From Pseudomonas tructae (lineage in GTDB: Bacteria; Pseudomonadota; Gammaproteobacteria; Pseudomonadales; Pseudomonadaceae), in NCBI RefSeq assembly GCF_004214895.1, contig NZ_CP035952.1, forward strand, positions 2,738,501 through 2,802,500: a stretch of 64,000 nucleotides of DNA, written 5' to 3'. A program made the translations under genes and the position numbers. The notes under the pieces were generated by a model. That model was given only the letters and a program-made list of their open reading frames with translations, did no database searches and was not told the DNA's origin. Shown here piece after piece: positions 33,109 to 42,628 of this stretch. How positions within the stretch are numbered: position 1 is the stretch's first letter; each line of letters opens with the position of its first letter.

Positions 33109-36100
33109 ATGATTCAACCAGCCTCAATCGATCAGCGTAGCTTCCGTAAACTGCTGGCCCGCAACGTCGGTCTGCCTTTGGGGGTCGGACTGCTCAGTGC
33201 CGTGGTGTTCATCACCATCATCAGCTACCTGCTGTCGGCCATCCAGTGGGTCGAGCACACCGACCGGGTCATCAACAATGCCAACGAGACGATCAAGTTG
33301 TCGATCGACATGGAAACCGGCATGCGCGGTTTCCTGCTCACTGGCGACGAGCGTTTTCTTGACCCCTACGAGGTGGCCAAGTCGCGGGTGGGCGCCGGTA
33401 TCAAGGGCCTGGAGCAGATGGTGGCGGACAACCCGCAGCAAGTCGAGCGCCTGGCGCGCGTGCAAAGCCTGCAGGATGAGTGGAACACCTACGCCAGTGC
33501 AATGATCAGCCTGCGCCGCGACAACGGCAATTATCGCGAGGCCATCGGCTCAGGGCGCGGCAAGCGCATAACCGATGAGATCCGCAAGGAGTTCGATGCC
33601 TTCATCGCCATGGAGCATCAGTTGCGGGTGGCGCGCAACGAGTCGGTCAACACCACCACCGTGGTGTCAATCAGTGCCTACCTGGTGTTTGTCATCCTGC
33701 TCAGTGGCTTGCTGGCCTACCTGGGGCGCCGCGACTTGCTGGCCTTGTCCGGCAGTTATGCGGCCAGCCTTGACGACCAGCAGCGTGCCAACCGACGCCT
33801 GGAGCGCCAGGCCTGGCTGCGCACCGGGCAGACCGAGCTGGCTGGCCGGGTGCTGGGGCAACTGACCCTGCCGCTGCTGGGTAATAACATCCTGCAGTTT
33901 TTTGCCGGCTACCTGGGCAGCGCGGTGGGTGCGATGTATGCCCGCGACGAGCATGGCAACCTGCGCCGGGTGGCGACTTACGGGTTGTCCAGTGAGCAGG
34001 CGGCCCAGGAGCAGATCATCGCCAGCCATGAAGGCATACTTGGCCAGGCGGTCATGCAGGAACGCCTGCTGCGCCTGGATGAACTGCCCAGCGATTACTT
34101 CAAGGTCAGCAGCGGCCTGGGCGAAGGCTTGCCGCGTAGCGTGCTGGTGATGCCGACCAGCAACGACGGGCTGGTCAACGGCGTGCTGGAGCTGGGCTTC
34201 TTGCGCAGCCTGGATGAACGCGACATCGAGTTCCTGGAGCTGGTGGCTGGCAACATGGGCACTTCGATCGAGAGCGCCCGCTACCGCCAGCGCCTGCAGG
34301 AAGTCCTGGCCGAAACCCAGCAGCTCAACGAAGAGCTGCAGGTGCAACAGGAAGAACTCAAAACCGCCAACGAAGAGCTCGAAGAGCAGTCGCGGGTCCT
34401 CAAGGAGTCCCAGGCCAACCTGGAAATCCAGCAGGCCGAACTTGAGCAGACCAACGAGCAATTGGCCGAGCGCACTGAAGCCCTGGCCGATCAGCGCGAT
34501 GCCCTGGACCACAAGAACAGCGAGCTGAACCAGGCCCAGGTCGAGCTGCAGGAGCGTGCTGAAGAGTTGCAGCGCTCGAGCAAGTACAAGTCCGAGTTCC
34601 TCGCCAATATGTCGCACGAACTGCGCACGCCGCTCAACAGCTCGCTGATCCTGGCCAAGCTGTTGGCCGAGAACACCGAAGAGAACCTCTCCGACGAACA
34701 GGTCAAGTTTGCCGAGTCGATCTACTCGGCGGGCAATGACCTGCTGAACCTGATCAACGATATTCTCGACATCGCCAAGGTCGAAGCCGGCAAGCTTGAA
34801 GTTCGCCCGGAAACCACCCATGTGGCGCGCCTGGCCGAAGGCCTGCGCACGCTGTTCGAGCCCTTGGCCGGCGAGAAGCAACTGAGCTTCAGCGTCGTGG
34901 TCGAGCCGCAGGTGCCGCCCACCCTGTACACCGACCGTCAGCGCCTGGAGCAGATCCTCAAGAACCTGCTGTCCAACGCGGTGAAGTTCACCGAGCGCGG
35001 CGAAGTCAGCCTGAGCGTAGGCTGGCAGGCCGGAAGCGGCATTGTTTTTTCGGTACGTGACAGTGGCATCGGCATTGCCGCCGACCAGCAGCAGAGTATT
35101 TTCGAAGCCTTCCACCAGGCCGATGGCACCACCAACCGCCGCTATGGCGGGACCGGTCTGGGCTTGTCGATCTCGCGTGACCTGGCACAGTTGCTCGGTG
35201 GCCAGATCAGCGTCGACAGCAGCCTGGGCAACGGCAGTGTGTTCAGCCTGATCCTGCCGGAGCGCTATGAGCCGATTATTGACCAGGGCCGGGCGGTGAT
35301 CATTCATCAGCCTGCGCGGATCGTCGCCACGCCCATCGTGCTGGACCCTGTCTCAGAAGCGGTGCCACGCCAGGCGCCAAGCTTTGCCGACGACCGCGAC
35401 CAGGCCCCGTTCAGCAATCGCTGCATCCTGGTGATCGAAGACGAGCCGAACTTTGCCCGGATCCTGTTCGACCTGGCCCATGAACTGGGCTACAGCTGCC
35501 TGGTGGCCCAGGCCGCCGATGAAGGCTTTGAGCTGGCCGCAAGTTTCATCCCCGATGCGGTGCTGCTGGACATGCGCCTGCCCGATCACTCCGGGCTGAC
35601 CGTACTGCAGCGCCTCAAGGAGCAGGCCAGCACCCGGCACATCCCGGTGCATGTGATCTCGGTCGAGGACCGGGTCGAGGCGGCGCTGCACATGGGCGCC
35701 ATCGGCTATGCGGTGAAACCGGCTACGCGCGAAGAGCTCAAGCAGGTGTTTGCCCGCCTGGAAGCCAAGCTTACGCAGAAGCTCAAGCATATCCTGCTGG
35801 TCGAGGACGACGACCTGCAACGCGAAAGCATTGCCCGCCTGATCGGCGACGAGGACATCGAGATCACCGCCGTGGGCATGGCCCAGCAGGCCCTGGAGCT
35901 GCTGCGCGAGAACATCTACGACTGCATGATCATCGACCTCAAGCTGCCGGACATGCTCGGCAACGAGTTGCTCAAGCGCATGTCCGACGATGACATCCGC
36001 GCGTTCCCTCCGGTGATCGTCTATACCGGGCGCAACCTGACCCGCGAGGAAGAAACCGACCTGCTCAAGTACTCGCGCTCGATCATCATCAAGGGCGCGC

Positions 36101-36600
36101 GCTCGCCAGAGCGCCTGCTCGATGAAGTGACGCTGTTTCTGCACAAAGTCGAATCCAAGTTGTCCCATGAACGCCAGCGCATGCTCAAGACCGCCCGCAG
36201 CCGCGACAAGGTCTTCGAAGGCCGCAAGTTGCTGCTGGTGGATGACGACGTGCGCAATATCTTTGCCTTGACCAGCGCCCTGGAGCACAAGGGCGCGATT
36301 GTCGAAATCGGGCGCAATGGCCGCGAAGCCATCGAACGCCTGGAGCAGCACGAAGACATCGACCTGGTGCTGATGGATGTGATGATGCCGGAGATGGATG
36401 GCTATGAAGCCACTCGCCTGATCCGCAAGGACCCGCGCTGGCGCAAGCTGCCGATCATCGCCGTCACCGCCAAGGCGATGAAGGATGACCAGGAGCGTTG
36501 TCTGCAAGCTGGGGCCAATGATTACCTGGCCAAGCCCATTGACCTGGATCGCCTGTTCTCGCTGATCCGTGTCTGGCTGCCGCAACTGGAGCGAATTTGA
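33109..36600 (+). CDS. Hybrid sensor histidine kinase: CHASE3-GAF-HisKA-HATPase and three receivers
   Basis: 1163 residues from ATG 33109 (MIQPASIDQRSFRKLLARNV). TM1 at about 22-44, a CHASE3 extracytoplasmic domain (NANETIKLSIDMETGMRGFL, landmark), TM2 at about 186-206, a GAF domain (about 245-395), and a long coiled coil rich in E/Q (about 395-490). HisKA follows with phospho-acceptor His503 in MSHELRTPLN, then HATPase_c (NLLSNAVKF, GTGLGLSI). Three receivers carry phospho-acceptor Asp821, Asp943 and Asp1090, all keeping the acidic pocket and Lys. The start has only a weak ribosome site. First of a five-gene operon with CheR, CheB and two further receivers; the stop overlaps cheR. This module occurs in many pseudomonads, but its stimulus is unknown to me. 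Confidence 0.9.
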   Translation: MIQPASIDQRSFRKLLARNVGLPLGVGLLSAVVFITIISYLLSAIQWVEHTDRVINNANETIKLSIDMETGMRGFLLTGDERFLDPYEVAKSRVGAGIKGLEQMVADNPQQVERLARVQSLQDEWNTYASAMISLRRDNGNYREAIGSGRGKRITDEIRKEFDAFIAMEHQLRVARNESVNTTTVVSISAYLVFVILLSGLLAYLGRRDLLALSGSYAASLDDQQRANRRLERQAWLRTGQTELAGRVLGQLTLPLLGNNILQFFAGYLGSAVGAMYARDEHGNLRRVATYGLSSEQAAQEQIIASHEGILGQAVMQERLLRLDELPSDYFKVSSGLGEGLPRSVLVMPTSNDGLVNGVLELGFLRSLDERDIEFLELVAGNMGTSIESARYRQRLQEVLAETQQLNEELQVQQEELKTANEELEEQSRVLKESQANLEIQQAELEQTNEQLAERTEALADQRDALDHKNSELNQAQVELQERAEELQRSSKYKSEFLANMSHELRTPLNSSLILAKLLAENTEENLSDEQVKFAESIYSAGNDLLNLINDILDIAKVEAGKLEVRPETTHVARLAEGLRTLFEPLAGEKQLSFSVVVEPQVPPTLYTDRQRLEQILKNLLSNAVKFTERGEVSLSVGWQAGSGIVFSVRDSGIGIAADQQQSIFEAFHQADGTTNRRYGGTGLGLSISRDLAQLLGGQISVDSSLGNGSVFSLILPERYEPIIDQGRAVIIHQPARIVATPIVLDPVSEAVPRQAPSFADDRDQAPFSNRCILVIEDEPNFARILFDLAHELGYSCLVAQAADEGFELAASFIPDAVLLDMRLPDHSGLTVLQRLKEQASTRHIPVHVISVEDRVEAALHMGAIGYAVKPATREELKQVFARLEAKLTQKLKHILLVEDDDLQRESIARLIGDEDIEITAVGMAQQALELLRENIYDCMIIDLKLPDMLGNELLKRMSDDDIRAFPPVIVYTGRNLTREEETDLLKYSRSIIIKGARSPERLLDEVTLFLHKVESKLSHERQRMLKTARSRDKVFEGRKLLLVDDDVRNIFALTSALEHKGAIVEIGRNGREAIERLEQHEDIDLVLMDVMMPEMDGYEATRLIRKDPRWRKLPIIAVTAKAMKDDQERCLQAGANDYLAKPIDLDRLFSLIRVWLPQLERI

Positions 36601-37418
36601 CTATCGAACGCAACACAGACATTGAAATCCGGCTGTTGATCGAAGCGATCTACCTCAAGTACAGCTATGACTTTCGCGACTACTCCGGCGCCTCGATCAA
36701 GCGCCGGATCCAGCATGCCTTGCGCCAGTTCGAACTCAAGACCGTCTCTGCGCTGCAGGAACGGGTGCTGCACGATCCGGGTATGTTCATGCAGTTGCTG
36801 CAATTCCTGACCATTCCGGTCAGCGAGATGTTCCGCGACCCCGAGCACTTTCTGGCGTTGCGCCGGGAAGTGGTGCCGCTGCTGCGCACCTGGCCGTCGA
36901 TCAAGATCTGGATCGCCGGCTGCAGCACCGGTGAGGAGGTCTATTCGATGGCCATCCTGCTGCGCGAAGAGGGCTTGCTCGAGCGCACCATCATCTATGC
37001 CACCGACATCAACCCCAGCTCCCTGGAAAAGGCCAAGCAGGGCATCTACAGCATGCAGAACATGCACTTGTACGCCGAGAACTACCGCAAGGCCGGCGGG
37101 CGTGGCGAACTTTGCGACTACTACACTTCGGCCTATGGCAATGCCATGGTCGATGGCAGCCTGCGCGACAACGTCACCTTCGCCGACCATAGCCTGGCCA
37201 CCGACAGTGTGTTTTCCGAAACCCAGCTGATCTCGTGCCGCAATGTGCTGATCTACTTCAACAAGACCTTGCAGGACCGCGCTTTCGGCCTGTTCCACGA
37301 GTCCTTGTGCCATCGCGGCTTTCTGGTCCTGGGCAGCAAGGAAACCCTGGATTTCTCCGCCTACTCACGCACCTTCGAGGCACTGGCAAAGCCCGAACGG
37401 ATCTACCGCAAATCATGA
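36597..37418 (+). CDS. CheR-type protein-glutamate methyltransferase
   Basis: 273 residues. Start is TTG 36597, overlapping the upstream stop (TTGA), with GGAG six bases before it. The N-terminal helical domain contains YDFRDYSGASIKRRIQ, followed by the SAM-binding domain: IWIAGCSTGEEVYSMAI is the GCSTGEE motif of CheR, YATDINPSSLEKA and LISCRNVLIYFN follow. It methylates glutamates, classically on chemoreceptors; here no chemoreceptor is in the operon, so the target may be the coiled coil of the upstream kinase. That is inference from the gene set. Confidence 0.92.
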   Translation: MTIERNTDIEIRLLIEAIYLKYSYDFRDYSGASIKRRIQHALRQFELKTVSALQERVLHDPGMFMQLLQFLTIPVSEMFRDPEHFLALRREVVPLLRTWPSIKIWIAGCSTGEEVYSMAILLREEGLLERTIIYATDINPSSLEKAKQGIYSMQNMHLYAENYRKAGGRGELCDYYTSAYGNAMVDGSLRDNVTFADHSLATDSVFSETQLISCRNVLIYFNKTLQDRAFGLFHESLCHRGFLVLGSKETLDFSAYSRTFEALAKPERIYRKS

Positions 37419-37990
37419 ACGGGGTCCGCGCGATTGTCCTTGGCGCCTCGGCCGGAGGCGTGCATGCCATGCTCACGGTGCTGCATGCCTTACCGCCGAT
37501 GTTCGACATTGCGCTGCTGTGTGTGCTGCATTTGCCGGACGATCGCCGCAGCCACCTGGCCGAGGTGTTCAGGCGCAGGCTCAAGCGCCCGGTGCGCGAA
37601 GCCTGTGACAAGGAAGACATTGGTGCAGGCATCATCTATGTGGCCGGACCGGGCTATCACCTGTCGGTGGAGCGTGATTTCAGCCTGTCGTTGAGCCAGG
37701 AAGAACGTGTGCACTTTTCCCGGCCTTCGATCGATTTTCTCTTCGAGTCGGCGGCCGACGCCTATGGCCCGGGCCTGCTCGGTGTGCTCCTGACCGGTGC
37801 CAATGAAGACGGCGCCCGTGGCCTGGCACGGATCAAGCAGCAAGGTGGACGGACCATCGTCCAGGACCCCGATGAGGCGCAAGTGGCGACCATGCCGCAG
37901 GCGGCGCTGGCCTTGCACCAGCCTGACTACATACTCCCTTTGAATGGCATCGGGCAACTGCTCGCCAGCCTGGAAGCCCCTGAATGCTAA
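37415..37990 (+). CDS. Stand-alone CheB-type methylesterase domain (no receiver)
   Basis: 191 residues from ATG 37415, overlapping the cheR stop (ATGA). Catalytic triad candidates are Ser12 in LGASAGGVHAM, His39 in LCVLHLPDDRRSHLAE and Asp in LTGANEDGARGLARI. The regulatory receiver domain of chemotaxis CheB is missing, so its activity must be controlled otherwise. With the preceding CheR it forms a methylation/demethylation pair. Its end overlaps the next gene by seven bases. Confidence 0.92.
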   Translation: MNGVRAIVLGASAGGVHAMLTVLHALPPMFDIALLCVLHLPDDRRSHLAEVFRRRLKRPVREACDKEDIGAGIIYVAGPGYHLSVERDFSLSLSQEERVHFSRPSIDFLFESAADAYGPGLLGVLLTGANEDGARGLARIKQQGGRTIVQDPDEAQVATMPQAALALHQPDYILPLNGIGQLLASLEAPEC

Positions 37991-39210
37991 GGCACATACA
38001 AGCAAAACTGCTGATTGTCGACGACCTGCCGGAGAACCTGCTGGCGCTCGAGGCGTTGATCAAGGGTGAAGACCGTGAGGTGCACCAGGCCCAGTCTGCC
38101 GACCAGGCCCTGGCACTGTTGCTCGAACATGAGTTCGCCCTGGCCATTCTCGATGTGCAGATGCCGGGCATGAACGGCTTTGAGCTCGCTGAGTTGATGC
38201 GCGGTACCGAGAAAACCAAGAATATCCCGATCGTCTTTGTCAGCGCCGCCGGGCGCGAGATGAACTACGCCTTCAAAGGCTATGAAAGCGGTGCAGTGGA
38301 CTTTTTGCACAAGCCCCTGGATAACCTGGCGGTGAAAAGCAAGGTGGCGGTGTTCGTCGACCTGTTCCGCCAGCGCAAGGCCCTTGGCGAGCAGTTGGAG
38401 GCTCTGGAACGCAGCCGCGAGGAGCAAGAGCTGCTGCTGGCGCAGCTACAGGTAACCCGCGGCGAGCTTGAGCATGCGGTGCGCATGCGTGACGACTTCA
38501 TGTCGATTGTTTCCCATGAGGTACGCACGCCGCTCAACGGCCTGATCCTCGAAACCCAGCTGCGCAAGCTGCACCTGGCCAAGGACAACGCCGCAGCCTT
38601 TACCCTGGACAAGATGCGCGCCATGGTCGAGCGCGACGAGCGCCAGATCAACAGCCTGATCCGCCTGATCGAGGACATGCTCGACGTGTCGCGGATTCGC
38701 ACCGGCAAGCTGTCGATCCGCCCCAGCGCGTTCGACCTGGGCCAGTTGGTCGGCGGCCTGGTGGAGAACTTCCAGGCCCAGGCCGCGGCTGTCCAGGTGC
38801 CTATCGATTTTGACGCAGGTGTGCCCTTGAACGGGGTATGGGATGAGTTCCGGATCGAACAGGTGGTTGCCAACCTACTGACCAACGCCTTGCGCTACGG
38901 GGCAAAAAGCCCGGTACAGGTACGTACCTTCGAGCACGCCGGCATGGCCTGCATCGAGGTGCGTGATCACGGCATTGGCATCAGCGAGCACAACCAGCAA
39001 CGGATCTTCCAGCAGTTCGAGCGGGTCGCCTCCAGCCAGGGCAGCGCCGGGCTGGGCCTGGGGCTGTACATTTGCGAACAGATTGTCCTGGCCCACGGTG
39101 GCCATATCGGTGTGCACAGCATCGAAGGCGAGGGTGCGACCTTCACTGTGCGCCTGCCGCTGAGCCGGGTGCTGCGAGAAAGTGACCGGGAGCAGGCAAC
39201 CTCTGCCTGA
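37984..39210 (+). CDS. Receiver-histidine kinase (REC-HisKA-HATPase)
   Basis: 408 residues. An N-terminal receiver has phospho-acceptor Asp57 in LAILDVQMPGMNGFEL. A coiled coil (about 125-165) follows, then HisKA with His178 in MSIVSHEVRTPLNG and HATPase_c (IEQVVANLLTNALRYG, GLGLGLYICEQIV). No membrane segment, so it is a cytosolic relay. Likely activated through its receiver by the CHASE3-GAF hybrid kinase or its own phosphorelay. Overlaps the CheB gene by seven bases. Confidence 0.9.
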   Translation: MLRHIQAKLLIVDDLPENLLALEALIKGEDREVHQAQSADQALALLLEHEFALAILDVQMPGMNGFELAELMRGTEKTKNIPIVFVSAAGREMNYAFKGYESGAVDFLHKPLDNLAVKSKVAVFVDLFRQRKALGEQLEALERSREEQELLLAQLQVTRGELEHAVRMRDDFMSIVSHEVRTPLNGLILETQLRKLHLAKDNAAAFTLDKMRAMVERDERQINSLIRLIEDMLDVSRIRTGKLSIRPSAFDLGQLVGGLVENFQAQAAAVQVPIDFDAGVPLNGVWDEFRIEQVVANLLTNALRYGAKSPVQVRTFEHAGMACIEVRDHGIGISEHNQQRIFQQFERVASSQGSAGLGLGLYICEQIVLAHGGHIGVHSIEGEGATFTVRLPLSRVLRESDREQATSA

Positions 39211-39263
39211 GGCCGGGGTCGTATGGACAGGCAATCGAGTATTTCAGCGAACAAGGCAATGGC

Positions 39264-39641
39264 ATGAGTGAAGATGCGCAGGACGTAGTGCTGGTGGTCG
39301 AGGACGAGCCAGCGATCCGCATGATTCTCGAGGATTATCTCAAAGGCGAGGGCTACCACGTGCTGGTGGCCGAGGACGGCAAGCAAGCGTTCGACATTCT
39401 GGCCCGCAAGCCGCACCTGGATCTGATCGTCACCGATTATCGCTTGCCCGGCGGTATTTCCGGGGTGCAGATCGCGGAACCTGCGCTCAGGCTGCGACCG
39501 GACCTGAAGGTGATTTTTATCAGCGGCTACCCAGCAGAGATCCGTGACTCCGGCAGCCCTATTGCCTTCAAGGCGCCGATCCTGGCCAAACCCTTTGACC
39601 TGGACACACTGGGTGAGCAGATCCAGGAACTGTTGCGCTAG
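39264..39641 (+). CDS. Single-domain response regulator
   Basis: 125 residues. Receiver with VVEDEPAIRM, phospho-acceptor Asp58 in LIVTDYRLPGGISG, FISGYPAEI and the Lys in ILAKPFD. No output domain, so it works as a phospho-sink or relay. It closes the kinase/CheR/CheB operon, 53 bases after the kinase gene. Similar to the other orphan receiver at 32409-32816. Confidence 0.88.
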   Translation: MSEDAQDVVLVVEDEPAIRMILEDYLKGEGYHVLVAEDGKQAFDILARKPHLDLIVTDYRLPGGISGVQIAEPALRLRPDLKVIFISGYPAEIRDSGSPIAFKAPILAKPFDLDTLGEQIQELLR

Positions 39642-39747
39642 TGGCCTGTTGGTACTTCCTACGGCCTCCATCGTGGCTGGCTGATGTCCTTCTCGATGCG
39701 GAAGATGTTCGATAGCTACCCTGTGAATGGTCACCGGGAATGGGCAT

Positions 39748-41142
39748 ATGAACACTGGCATCAGCCTGCGCATCGGTGTGTTCTTCGATGGCACGGGCAA
39801 CAACCTGGCCAACAGCAGTCTCGTTGCGCACTGCCTGGATCCGGGGGCCGGGCTTGAGGATCAACGCGAGGCAATACTGCGTCATTGCGAAAGGTATGGA
39901 TATGACGGGCAAGGTAATGCCCCGGACAACAGCTACGGCAGCGACAAGACCAACGTGGCGCGCTTGTACGAGTCGTATCAGCCAAGCCAGGACGTCCTCA
40001 AGGTCTACATCGAGGGAGTCGGTACGACGAACGCAGGGGCAGATTCGCCCTTGGCCAAGGCCAGCGGTCGTTACCGAACCGGGGTGATTGCTCGGACAGC
40101 GCAGGCGCATCAGCAGGTTCTGCAGCAGTTGCACCACTGGTCTGATAACCACCCGCAGGCAAAGGTCCATGCACTGCAGTTCGATCTGTTTGGTTTCAGC
40201 CGAGGGGCTGCCGCCGCCAGGCACTTTGCCAATGACTTGCGCAAAGGTAGCAACAGCGGCCTGGCCAAACGCTGGCCGGCACGACTAACGCTGCTTTGCG
40301 AGCACTTCGACTGGAATGCCAACGACAATCTGAACATCCAGTTCATTGGCCTTTTCGATTCTGTGGCAGCCATCGTGGCGGTGCTCAACGGTAACTTCAG
40401 CCCTGCCAATGCTGATTACTCCGGTGTCGAAATGAAACTCGAGGCCGGAACCGCCCGCACCATCGTGCAGTTGGCGGCCCGGGATGAACTGCGCAGGAAT
40501 TTCCCGCTCACGCGCACCGACAACGACTTCACCGTACCCGGCGCGCATTCGGATGTGGGGGGCGGTTACCCTGCGCGAGTGCGCGAACAGGTGGTGCTGG
40601 TGCGCCCACGCACCAGTGTCGAACCACGCAGCCTGGCCAATGAACGCAGCCAGGCCTATCTGCGAACACAACAAGACTACCTGGACAATCGCTTGGCATG
40701 GCAGGCGTTGCCGGTCGACACGCTGACCTGGTCAGAGGACCTGCCCTTTGTGCCAAAACGCGACCTATATCCGCAAAAGCGGGTGATTGCCTTGTTACGC
40801 TGCGAGCGCGAAGTCTTTGCCGGCTTATCGTTGATCTACTTGCGCATCATGCATGAACTAGGGGTCCGCAACGGTGCGCCGTTGCGCGCGCTGGACGATA
40901 GGCAAGGCCCAGGCTTGCCCGAGGAGTTGCAGGGCATTGCCACGAAGCTGCGTGCGTATGTCCTGGGTGAGCAACCTGCGCCAGGGTTGACGGCAGAAGA
41001 AGAGCTGTTGCTGCGTACACGCTACATTCATCTGTCCAGCCATTGGAATCGCGCGGGCCATCTGGGCGGCGACGGCGCCCAGGTGATGTTTTTCCATCGC
41101 CCGGGTGACAATGGCCAGCGCAGTGTGTTTCCCAATGAGTAG
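39748..41142 (+). CDS. DUF2235 / Tle1-like phospholipase, candidate type VI secretion effector
   Basis: 464 residues from ATG 39748 (MNTGISLRIGVFFDGTGNN); an upstream ATG at 39727 adds seven residues. alpha/beta hydrolase with nucleophile Ser in FGFSRGAAAARHFAND (GxSxG), acidic residue expected near IQFIGLFDSVAAI and His in TVPGAHSDVGGGYP. This pattern is that of the Tle1 family (DUF2235), which degrade phospholipids of rival cells after type VI delivery. No VgrG, PAAR or immunity gene lies beside it: upstream is a receiver gene, downstream a convergent TetR gene. Codon use looks less GC-extreme than the neighbours by eye, suggesting acquisition. A housekeeping lipase role is possible. Confidence 0.82.
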   Translation: MNTGISLRIGVFFDGTGNNLANSSLVAHCLDPGAGLEDQREAILRHCERYGYDGQGNAPDNSYGSDKTNVARLYESYQPSQDVLKVYIEGVGTTNAGADSPLAKASGRYRTGVIARTAQAHQQVLQQLHHWSDNHPQAKVHALQFDLFGFSRGAAAARHFANDLRKGSNSGLAKRWPARLTLLCEHFDWNANDNLNIQFIGLFDSVAAIVAVLNGNFSPANADYSGVEMKLEAGTARTIVQLAARDELRRNFPLTRTDNDFTVPGAHSDVGGGYPARVREQVVLVRPRTSVEPRSLANERSQAYLRTQQDYLDNRLAWQALPVDTLTWSEDLPFVPKRDLYPQKRVIALLRCEREVFAGLSLIYLRIMHELGVRNGAPLRALDDRQGPGLPEELQGIATKLRAYVLGEQPAPGLTAEEELLLRTRYIHLSSHWNRAGHLGGDGAQVMFFHRPGDNGQRSVFPNE

Positions 41143-41153
41143 CGCCCGGCCTG

Positions 41154-41735
41154 TCACATGGCGTCAGGCCGTAAGGTCCGTTCAATCCCGCCCAGCAGCA
41201 GGCTTTCCATCAGTGCAAGGCCCTCGGCCTCTTGCAATTGCGAGGCTTGCAGCCAGCCGGGCAGGCTGTTGAGCAGCTTGGCGGTGACATGGGCGCTGGC
41301 GTGCAGTGCCTTGCTGCCCAGCGATGCCCTGGGCGCCAGCAGGCGCAGCAAGGCCGTTTCGTACTGTTGCCGGAGTTGGCTGATGTGCGCTTGCTGTTCG
41401 CCACTCAGGCAGCACAGGTCACGCTCGGCCAGGCGAAACTGCAGCGGCCGTTCGGTATGCAGGAGCCAGTGGGCCTTGATGACCTCGCCCAGGGATTGCT
41501 GCTGGGTACGGCGTTGCGGTTTGAGGGTGGCCAGCAGTTCTTCGTAGAGCTCTTCGATCAAGTCGAACAGCAAGTGCTGTTTGCTTGGGAAATGGTGGTA
41601 CAAGGAGCCGGCGGTCAGCCCCAGGTGCGCGGCCAGTTCGCGCATGCTGACCTGGCCGAAACCCTTCTCGGCGAACAGTTCAAGGGCCTTGTCACGCCGC
41701 TCTTCGAAGTTCGCACAGCGCAAAGCGGCGTCCAT
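41154..41735 (-). CDS. TetR-family transcriptional regulator
   Basis: 193 residues. N-terminal helix-turn-helix ALELFAEKGFGQVSMRELAA followed by LGLTAGSLYHHFPSKQHLLF, the TetR DNA-binding signature. The C-terminal ligand domain is not diagnostic. AAGGAG precedes the ATG. It is the last gene of a minus-strand operon, 26 bases after the 3-hydroxyacyl-CoA dehydrogenase gene, so it probably controls acyl-CoA metabolism in response to an acyl-CoA or fatty acid. Confidence 0.9.
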   Translation of the reverse strand: MDAALRCANFEERRDKALELFAEKGFGQVSMRELAAHLGLTAGSLYHHFPSKQHLLFDLIEELYEELLATLKPQRRTQQQSLGEVIKAHWLLHTERPLQFRLAERDLCCLSGEQQAHISQLRQQYETALLRLLAPRASLGSKALHASAHVTAKLLNSLPGWLQASQLQEAEGLALMESLLLGGIERTLRPDAM

Positions 41736-41761
41736 GGCAGGGCTCCTTGGTAGGGCTAGGA

Positions 41762-42619
41762 TCAGGAGTAAGTGAAGAAGCCGCGGCCGCTCTTGCGCCC
41801 AAGGTAGCCGGCGGCAACCATTTCCTTGAGCAGTGGAGCAGGGCGGTATTTGCTGTCGTTGTAGCCTTCATGGAAGGCCTCGATGATCGCCAGCAGGGTA
41901 TCCAGGCCGATCAGGTCGGCCAGGGCCAACGGGCCGATCGGCTGGTTGCAGCCCAGGCGCATGCCGGTGTCGATGTCTTCGGCACTGGCCAGGCCTTCCT
42001 GAAGCACAAAAATGGCTTCGTTGATCATCGGCACCAAAATGCGGTTGACCACGAAGCCTGGGCGGTTGCCGGCGCTGATCGGGGTCTTGCCGACTTTTTC
42101 GGTCAGGGCCAGGGCCTTGGCGTGGGTTGCATCGCTGGTTTGCAGGCCGCGGATGATCTCGACCAGGGCCATCATCGGCACCGGGTTGAAGAAGTGCACG
42201 CCAATGAAGCGCTCAGGCTGGCTGACCGCCGCGCCCAGTTGGGTGATCGACAATGACGAGGTGTTGGTGGCAATCACGCACTGGTCGCTGACGCTTGCGG
42301 CAATCTGCTTGAGGATGCGCAGCTTGAGTTCGAGGTTTTCTGTCGCCGCTTCGATGACCAGCTCGGCGTGTTGCAGGCGTGCGTAGTCTGTGCTGGTACT
42401 GATCCGTGCCACGGCAGCGGCTGCGTCTTCGGCGGCCAGGGTCTGTTTGCTGACCTGGCGCTCGAGGTTCTTGCGCAAGGTGGCCACACCGCGCTCAAGC
42501 GCGGCGTCAGAGACATCGATCAGGGTGACCTGGTAACCGGCCACGGCGCACACCTGGGCAATGCCGTTGCCCATGGTGCCGGCACCGATCACCGCAATGT
42601 TTGCAATAGTCACATTCAA
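41762..42619 (-). CDS. 3-hydroxybutyryl/3-hydroxyacyl-CoA dehydrogenase
   Basis: 285 residues, single-function type like clostridial Hbd or PaaH. NAD-binding Rossmann loop IAVIGAGTMGNGIAQVCA. The catalytic His lies in FIGVHFFNPVPMMALVEII (HFFNP), and the C-terminal domain has RPGFVVNRILVPMINEAI and GPLALADLIGLDTLL. Oxidises 3-hydroxyacyl-CoA to 3-ketoacyl-CoA, the substrate of the thiolase encoded nine bases upstream. AAGGAA precedes the ATG. Chain-length preference is unknown; short-chain is likely from size. Confidence 0.93.
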   Translation of the reverse strand: MNVTIANIAVIGAGTMGNGIAQVCAVAGYQVTLIDVSDAALERGVATLRKNLERQVSKQTLAAEDAAAAVARISTSTDYARLQHAELVIEAATENLELKLRILKQIAASVSDQCVIATNTSSLSITQLGAAVSQPERFIGVHFFNPVPMMALVEIIRGLQTSDATHAKALALTEKVGKTPISAGNRPGFVVNRILVPMINEAIFVLQEGLASAEDIDTGMRLGCNQPIGPLALADLIGLDTLLAIIEAFHEGYNDSKYRPAPLLKEMVAAGYLGRKSGRGFFTYS

Positions 42620-42628
42620 TTCCTTGGT

